The position numbers were made by a program, and so were the translations under genes. The notes under the pieces are model-generated. The model made no database searches. It saw only the letters and a program-made list of their open reading frames with translations, and was not told the origin of the DNA. Source: Diplosphaera chodatii (Eukaryota > Chlorophyta > Trebouxiophyceae > Prasiolales > Stichococcaceae). Taken from it: a stretch of DNA of 64,000 nucleotides. The stretch spans positions 558,001-622,000 of the forward strand of contig JAALGY010000033.1 of NCBI GenBank assembly GCA_032358165.1, read 5' to 3'. Numbering within the stretch: the first letter of the stretch is position 1; the number at the start of each line of letters is the position of its first letter. Of the stretch, positions 59,251 through 64,000 are shown piece after piece.

Positions 59251-60149
59251 TCAATTGCTGCCTTCTGAGCCCTCTGCGCTCTTGGCGAGCATGCGTTTCG
59301 TGAACGACTCCTGCGCATGTTGCTGCATCAGTGCTACATTTGCCTTTTGAATGCCGCCCTGTGCAAGCCGCTGCAGCTGATCCCACTCGAAGTCCTGCAT
59401 ATACACAACATCGCCCCCAATGCACCACTGTTTGGACGTCGACCGCGTGCAAGGTGCGGATTGTCTGCCGGAGCCATTGGTGCAGAGCATGCACGATCGG
59501 CTGCCTTACCTCCTGGCTGTAGGTGGCACGCACCTCCATGATCCGCACCGCTGCAGTGCAGAGGTTTATGCCGATGTCACCTAGGGACCACAGCAGCATC
59601 GTAGCAGGGCAAAAAGTGCAATTGGTCTGCAGCAGCACATCAGTTGGCGCTCACCAAGCATCTCGTTCTTCGCCAGCAGCAGCTTCAGCCATGCGTCCCC
59701 GTCCGTCATCGGATGATCCTGTATGAGTCCGACCAGGTCGTCGTAGCTGCGGGGGTTCATCGATGCCAAGGACCCTCTGCCGCTGCCTTCCAACTGTGCC
59801 AGCACAATCCTGTGGAACAACATAAGTCGGTATGAGCAAGCCTGAACTGGGATGAGCATGTGCTCGAGCACAGGCGCTTCTGTCAGGACTATGGAGTGCG
59901 TGCAGGTGGGGTTGCTGCTTGCCGTCCCCGCACTCACTTCACGGCGACGAACGTAAAGAGTGTCTGGAGCGCTGTGCTGGCCTTCTTCTCCGGGCTCTGG
60001 CCGCCAAAGCTGTCAGAAGGCACATACATTTTGGAACGTGTCTCACTACGCCGACGGGCTCGTGGCTGCCGCTGTGGTGGGCGATGTGCTAGGTGCCAAG
60101 TGCCACGGTGTCGGTGCATGCATGATCTGTGTTGCGCTGCCACTGCCAT
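59251..60149 (-). CDS. RBCX: RbcX-type Rubisco assembly chaperone, plastid
   Basis: Binds the C-terminus of unassembled Rubisco large subunit as a dimer and promotes RbcL8 core assembly. Four exons on the minus strand: 59938-60149, 59655-59809, 59510-59550 and 59251-59394. Phases close to 183 aa. The N-terminus (MAVAAQHRSCMHRHRG, then Arg-rich) is a transit peptide. The chaperone domain starts at DSFGGQSPEKKASTALQTLF and contains TFVAVKIVLAQLEG, DGDAWLKLLLAKNEML, VRIMEVRATYSQEDF and QGGIQKANVALMQQHAQESF. These match the four-helix RbcX fold, including the central peptide-binding groove helix and the Gln/Asn-rich last helix. The leader and split structure fit nuclear, plastid-targeted RbcX of plants and algae; whether it is type I or II is not decided here. 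Confidence 0.92.
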
Positions 60150-60554
60150 CCTGCAAGTGAAGCTGCGTGCGGCTGTCGAGCATGCGCCATGCTGCGTGCA
60201 GTACATCTGTGCAGGAGGCGCTTGGCCTGACATGTGGAAGATTGCTATTCGAGCATTGGATGATTACAACGCTTGTGGTGTGCAGGCAGCAATGAGGACA
60301 GCAGCTCAATATCTGCGGTGTTGCAATGGATCTGATGTAGAACTGCCTATCAACACGGTTGTGGAGCGTGCAAATGTTGCTGGCCGGTCGCGGAAAATGA
60401 TCTTTGCTGTGACAATCAGCACGCACGTGACCTGGCAACCATGTGCAGCTGGAGTTGCGCCATCAGTTCACCCAAAACGTTCTGTAACTTACAACGCAGG
60501 CAGCCCATAGTGTACACAGCTGAACAGGGGCGCTGTGCGTGTCAACGCGTAACC
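60150..60554. promoter_or_regulatory. divergent intergenic region
   Basis: Lies between the starts of the RbcX gene (-) and the small plastid-type membrane protein gene (+). Likely contains both promoters. No element recognised. Confidence 0.4.
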
Positions 60555-61587
60555 ATGAGCATGACGTCCTGCGCCAGCATGCAGTGTTGCATGGGTTCTC
60601 ATCGGATTTCAAACCCTGCACAGCGAGCCAGCCGCTCGATTGGTGTTCAGCCACCGCCAGCTCATCATAGGATCATGCACGACAGGCTCAGGTGGGGGCA
60701 TGCGGGTTCAATTGGTATGTGGGCATATGCAGCTGCGTCGATACCTGGGATCCAGGGTGGCTTGAGCCCTGAAACAACCTGACTTCTTGTGTGGGCGCAG
60801 CAGACACAGGAGCCTGGGACCTGCCGCACGGCAGCGGACGCAGCGTCAGCACGCGACAGACGACCAGCAGGCGAGCCCGCGCTGACCATCACCAAGTACT
60901 GTTGCTGCGGTCGCAAGCACCTGTCGCCACTGATGACGCAAGCTTCCCCTCATCTGTGATGCCGCCGCTGCAGGAGCCCCGCACCTCGGCAGACAGCAGC
61001 AGCGGCGATGCCGAAGGCGGCGTCGAGACAAGCAGCCGTGCAGTCGCCAAGGCGCCGGTGGACCCTGCGAGGGCAGCGGCGCGGGTGGCGGAGGAGGCGC
61101 AGGTGGCCAAGGGACAGCGCACGGCGGTCATCACCGGCGCCGTGTCCATCGTGTTTGGGGTGAGGCGGTCCATTCCATTTTGCACCTGTCGCACTGCAAA
61201 GGACGGCTGAGTGTGCTGTCTACCGGCCGCGCATGTTCCAGATGATGTTTCGCGGCACCTGGATCACGTTACGGGTGTCACCTCATTCCTGCTAGGAACC
61301 TCTGATCCTCTTGCTTGTGTTGTGTGTGTGTGTGGAGCCTTGCCTCACGGCCTGGCAGCAGAGTGGTAGTTCATGTGTCTGGCCGATGGTGGTGTGCATG
61401 CCGGGGGTGGCCATGTCACCTGACAACTTGGGGTGCAGCGCCGGCCGGTGCAAGACCATGCGACAGCCGACACAAGGCAATGCTTCCCTGTCTTGCTGTG
61501 CAGGTGCTGTACCTGGTCTTGGTGCAGCTCCTTGACTCCCGCGGGGGTGAGATGCAGCCTCCACCGCTGGAGGCCTTCGGCTTGTGA
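60555..61587 (+). CDS. small single-span protein, probably plastid (200 aa)
   Basis: Three exons: 60555-60714 (donor GTATGT), 60801-61159 and 61504-61587. Phases close to 200 aa. The first 100 residues are Ser/Arg/Ala-rich, like a transit peptide (MSMTSCASMQCCMGSHRISN and on). A Ser/Ala/Glu segment and a helical VDPARAAARVAEEAQVAKGQ follow. Then comes one hydrophobic span, TAVITGAVSIVFGVLYLVLV, and a short tail, LLDSRGGEMQPPPLEAFGL. The span and tail resemble small proteins conserved in plants and green algae without known function. That resemblance is from memory and not proven. Probably thylakoid or envelope; no function assigned. Confidence 0.7.
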
Positions 61588-62311
61588 CATGGTGTAGAGG
61601 CTAGGAAGCACCTTGCAGATCCCATGGCTCGGGCAGGCATAGGATACCAAGGCGCAACACAGATTGAGTGCAGAACAGCACGATTGGAGCACATGCATCT
61701 TCTCACATAGTGATGTAGATCGTACTTGAGGAGGGTGCATGGTCCACGCCGTATGCCATGCACACGTTGCTCGGTACTTGCAAGCTTCATAAGCTGGCCT
61801 GTGTGTCTTTGCGGCTGCGGTCTCGCATGAGCTGCAGCAGCATGCTTGCACACGGACCTTCCCAGCAAGACTACCTCACCAGGCACACAAGTGGCCCATG
61901 TGTGTGCAGGCTGCTGCATGTACCGGTTCAGGGTTCAGGGTTCAGGGTTCAGGGTCGATGCTGCCTGGCTTCTGCCTGGGGGTCGATCTGGGTCTGCAGC
62001 AAGATCCCATCTACCTGTTGCCACACCCTGCCTAATACCTTAGCAGCCCGTTTGCACTTGAACATTACAGTGGCTGGTCAGACTTGGGACAGACGCAATG
62101 GCCTCGACCGTGTGTTGTAGCGGACTTATCAGCAAGGCACAGCCTGGACATGCTGTGCAACCCCGAAGTTGCAGCAGGACCATACTGACGTCCCAGACCA
62201 GGCAAACAGCAGGCAAGCACGTCACTTTGCTTGATCTGTTCTGTGGCATGATGCAGTGGGTGTGGTCACTGTTTTATTTCCCAGCAGATCACCGAGCTGC
62301 AAGTGCTGTGC
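61588..62311. other. intergenic, carries a telomere-like repeat
   Basis: Spacer between two + strand genes. It holds a short TTCAGGG tandem repeat (listed separately). No gene supported. Confidence 0.45.
61925..61955 (+). repeat. tandem TTCAGGG heptamer (four copies)
   Basis: Four consecutive copies of GGTTCAG (equivalently TTCAGGG), followed by GGTCG. It differs by one base from the plant/algal telomere unit TTTAGGG. It lies in an intergenic stretch. Confidence 0.9.
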
Positions 62312-62900
62312 ATGCGGCAGGTGGACGCCGCAGCAGACTGCTCGTCTGCGCAGCTCAGCAGAGGGATCGTCGACCCTCGACGGTGGCAGAGCAACTCGGT
62401 GCGGCATATGGTGGCGATACGAAGCAGCACCACACTTGATTTGCAAGCTAAACTGAAAGCTGGCAATGCAGCGCCATTTTCAACATGCATACCGAGGGTA
62501 TGCGTGGGCGCAGGCCGCACCCAAGCCGCCGACGCCAGCAAACGGCAGAAGCGGGACAGAGAGGACCTGTACACAGATGCTTGGTAAGCAGAGCAGTTGG
62601 AGCTGAGCACAATGACTGTTTGAAAGTAATGTGAATAGCGCCATATGGCAAACCGCCTGTTGAATGCTGCCTTGGTTGCAGGGATGGAAGCGAGTGGAAG
62701 GGCTCGCAGTTCAACGTCCTCAATGTGAGCGCACAAGCTGTCAATGCTGTCTGTCAGGTGTTTGCATCAACGCATGCATGCAGTGCGCAACTGAACATTG
62801 ACAGCTTGCTGACATATAGGTGATCCTGGTGGTCAGTGTGCTCGTGCCACTGCTGGGTTTGGGCTTCGCGTACTGGAGCTTTGGCAAATTATGGGGCTGA
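62312..62900 (+). CDS. small single-span protein, probably plastid (131 aa)
   Basis: Three exons: 62312-62583, 62682-62724 and 62820-62900. Phases close to 131 aa. The first 80 residues are Arg/Ser/Ala-rich with few acidic residues, fitting a transit peptide. Then comes DREDLYTDAWDGSEWKGSQF, then NVLNVILVVSVLVPLLGLGF, a single membrane span, and the end AYWSFGKLWG. The block around the span looks like a family conserved in photosynthetic eukaryotes, again from memory only. Function unknown. The start could lie further upstream. It lies close to RbcX and another plastid-type membrane protein. Confidence 0.7.
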
Positions 62901-63323
62901 CGCCCCTGCAAAGCAAACGCATCAATTGGCATGGATTGTCATTAAACTGAGAGGAGAGACGGCATGGTAATTGTTTTTGGACATCATGCGCATCAGGCTT
63001 CATCTTTGCATGTATTGGGGTCTGAATTGGCATCATATGCAGCAGGCTTATGTTTTTGAGTGGAAGGTGATGCCTGAGACCGTATTTGTCAATTGACATA
63101 CCGCAATGCGCAGTGGTTCAAAAGACACCTGAACACTGTATGTCCTAGACCTCATGCAATGGCCAAAGACCAGGCGACCAATGCAACACGTACTGCCTTG
63201 CCATTGGCGTAGCACCCCAATCTGGCGCCGGGCAGGCAGCCATACATGTTGGGGACATGAGCTGAGCTACCACGACGCATGGCCCACTGCGCAGCCCAGG
63301 CCCCTGTGCCCGCGTCGTCGCCC
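62901..63323. other. intergenic, convergent 3' ends
   Basis: Lies between the 3' ends of the small membrane protein gene (+) and the TPR protein gene (-). Lower GC; no gene supported. Confidence 0.5.
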
Positions 63324-63830
63324 CTACTGCTGGAAGTTGATGGAGTAGGAGCCGGTGGCGGGGTCCTTGACAGCCTGGAAGTTGTCCAGCGACATGCCGA
63401 ACTTGCCCAGCACCGTATTGCCCAGCTCCTTCAGCTTGCCTGCGCCGTGCCAACAGAACGCCGTCCCACCCCCGGCGACAGCACACATGCACCCAATGCA
63501 ACACACTGGCTGCTGCTGACTACCCTGACGCTCTGCAGCCCGTCCGACTGCTGCGACACTGCTGAAGGTGGCCTCGGCACAGCCAGGCCGACGAGCCACA
63601 ACAGTCGAGACCCCATTTGCATTCACATACTCCTTCACACCCTGGGGGCTCGGCGAGGGGGAGCCCGGCGCTGGGCGTGAGAGGCGCGCGACTATGCCTG
63701 GACTGGTACTGAGAGCAGGTGCCGCACCGATCATCTCGTCCTTCATCTTCTCGCGCCGCTCGGCGACCGCGGGCTCCAGGCGCGCCGCCTTGGCCACCGC
63801 CACCGTGTTGCCGGGATCCAGCTCCAGCGT
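63324..63830 (-). CDS. TPR protein, TTC1-like, 3' end only (partial)
   Basis: The last two coding exons of a minus-strand gene: 63728-63830 and 63324-63439, joined in phase 1. They read TLELDPGNTVAVAKAARLEP, AVAERREKMKDEMI, then GKLKELGNTVLGKFGMSLDN and FQAVKDPATGSYSINFQQ before the stop. The first part is the end of a tetratricopeptide repeat. The tail matches the C-terminus of TPR repeat protein 1 (TTC1), a small adaptor that binds chaperones and other partners. Upstream TPR exons must lie beyond the window's right edge or within the unresolved 63831-64000 stretch. Family call is good; the gene is incomplete here. Confidence 0.8.
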   Translation of the reverse strand, partial: TLELDPGNTVAVAKAARLEPAVAERREKMKDEMIGAAPALSTSPGIVARLSRPAPGSPSPSPQGVKEYVNANGVSTVVARRPGCAEATFSSVAAVGRAAERQGSQQQPVCCIGCMCAVAGGGTAFCWHGAGKLKELGNTVLGKFGMSLDNFQAVKDPATGSYSINFQQ

Positions 63831-64000
63831 CTGCAGCGGCCGACCATGCAGATCTGGCGGTGCACCTCACGGCATGCTTCGCGGCCGCAGCTCCACTCTC
63901 AGCAGTCACTGGACGCACGGTGCTGGATGGGCGTGTGCTCCGACGCGGACGTACGCGGCGTGTGTGTGCAGCGCTGCACTCTCAGCTTGGGATGCTGGCA

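Overview
The window is nuclear DNA from a eukaryotic photosynthetic microbe, most likely a green alga of the Trebouxiophyceae type. That rank is an inference; no marker gene settles it. The DNA is GC-rich. Genes sit 0.2-0.7 kb apart on both strands and are cut into many short exons, with introns mostly GT...(T)GCAG. Several proteins belong to plastids: ferredoxin sulfite reductase, RbcX, prephenate aminotransferase and a TGD1-type lipid permease. There are no bacterial operons, rRNA genes, CRISPR arrays or intact transposons that I can see. No tRNA gene stood out by eye. I built the gene models by hand from splice sites and reading phase. Where every intron phase closes, the model is well supported even without transcripts.

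Layout, left to right. 0.35-1.5 kb: small hydrophilic KGG-type protein (+). 1.9-3.4: IMPACT/YigZ protein (-). 3.7-4.7: lysine-rich nuclear-type protein (+). 5.2-9.6: sulfite reductase with an added C-terminal ribbon-helix-helix tail (-). 9.8-12.2: PD-(D/E)XK nuclease fused to a divergent kinase, of Crinkler/FunK1 type (+). 12.4-16.5: FUSC/ALMT-like membrane transporter (-). 17.1-19.6: plastid glutamate/aspartate-prephenate aminotransferase (+). 20.0-21.8: 2-oxoglutarate/Fe(II) oxygenase (-). 22.2-24.0: MoaC/CNX3 molybdenum cofactor enzyme (+). 24.1-26.7: DUF506 protein (+). 27.5-28.2: hypothetical protein (-). 28.6-31.1: TrmA/RumA m5U RNA methyltransferase (+). 31.5-33.7: TGD1/MlaE permease (+). 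34.2-38.0: KAR5/GEX1/Brambleberry nuclear fusion protein (-). 38.7-39.5: derlin (-). 40.2-50.0: EH + WD40 + inositol polyphosphate 5-phosphatase + ASH-like protein (+). 50.5-57.6: golgin-like coiled coil (+). 58.0-58.6: small membrane protein (-). 59.3-60.1: RbcX (-). 60.6-61.6 and 62.3-62.9: two small single-span proteins, probably plastid (+). 63.3 to the window edge: 3' end of a TTC1-like TPR protein (-).

Most genes are core housekeeping functions: plastid sulfur and aromatic amino acid metabolism, Rubisco assembly, plastid lipid import, ER-associated degradation, Golgi and phosphoinositide traffic, cofactor and RNA modification. Neighbours do not form an obvious pathway. The parts most worth a second look are the nuclease-kinase gene, the DNA-binding-like tail on sulfite reductase, the EH/5-phosphatase fusion, and the karyogamy gene, which bears on whether this alga has sex.
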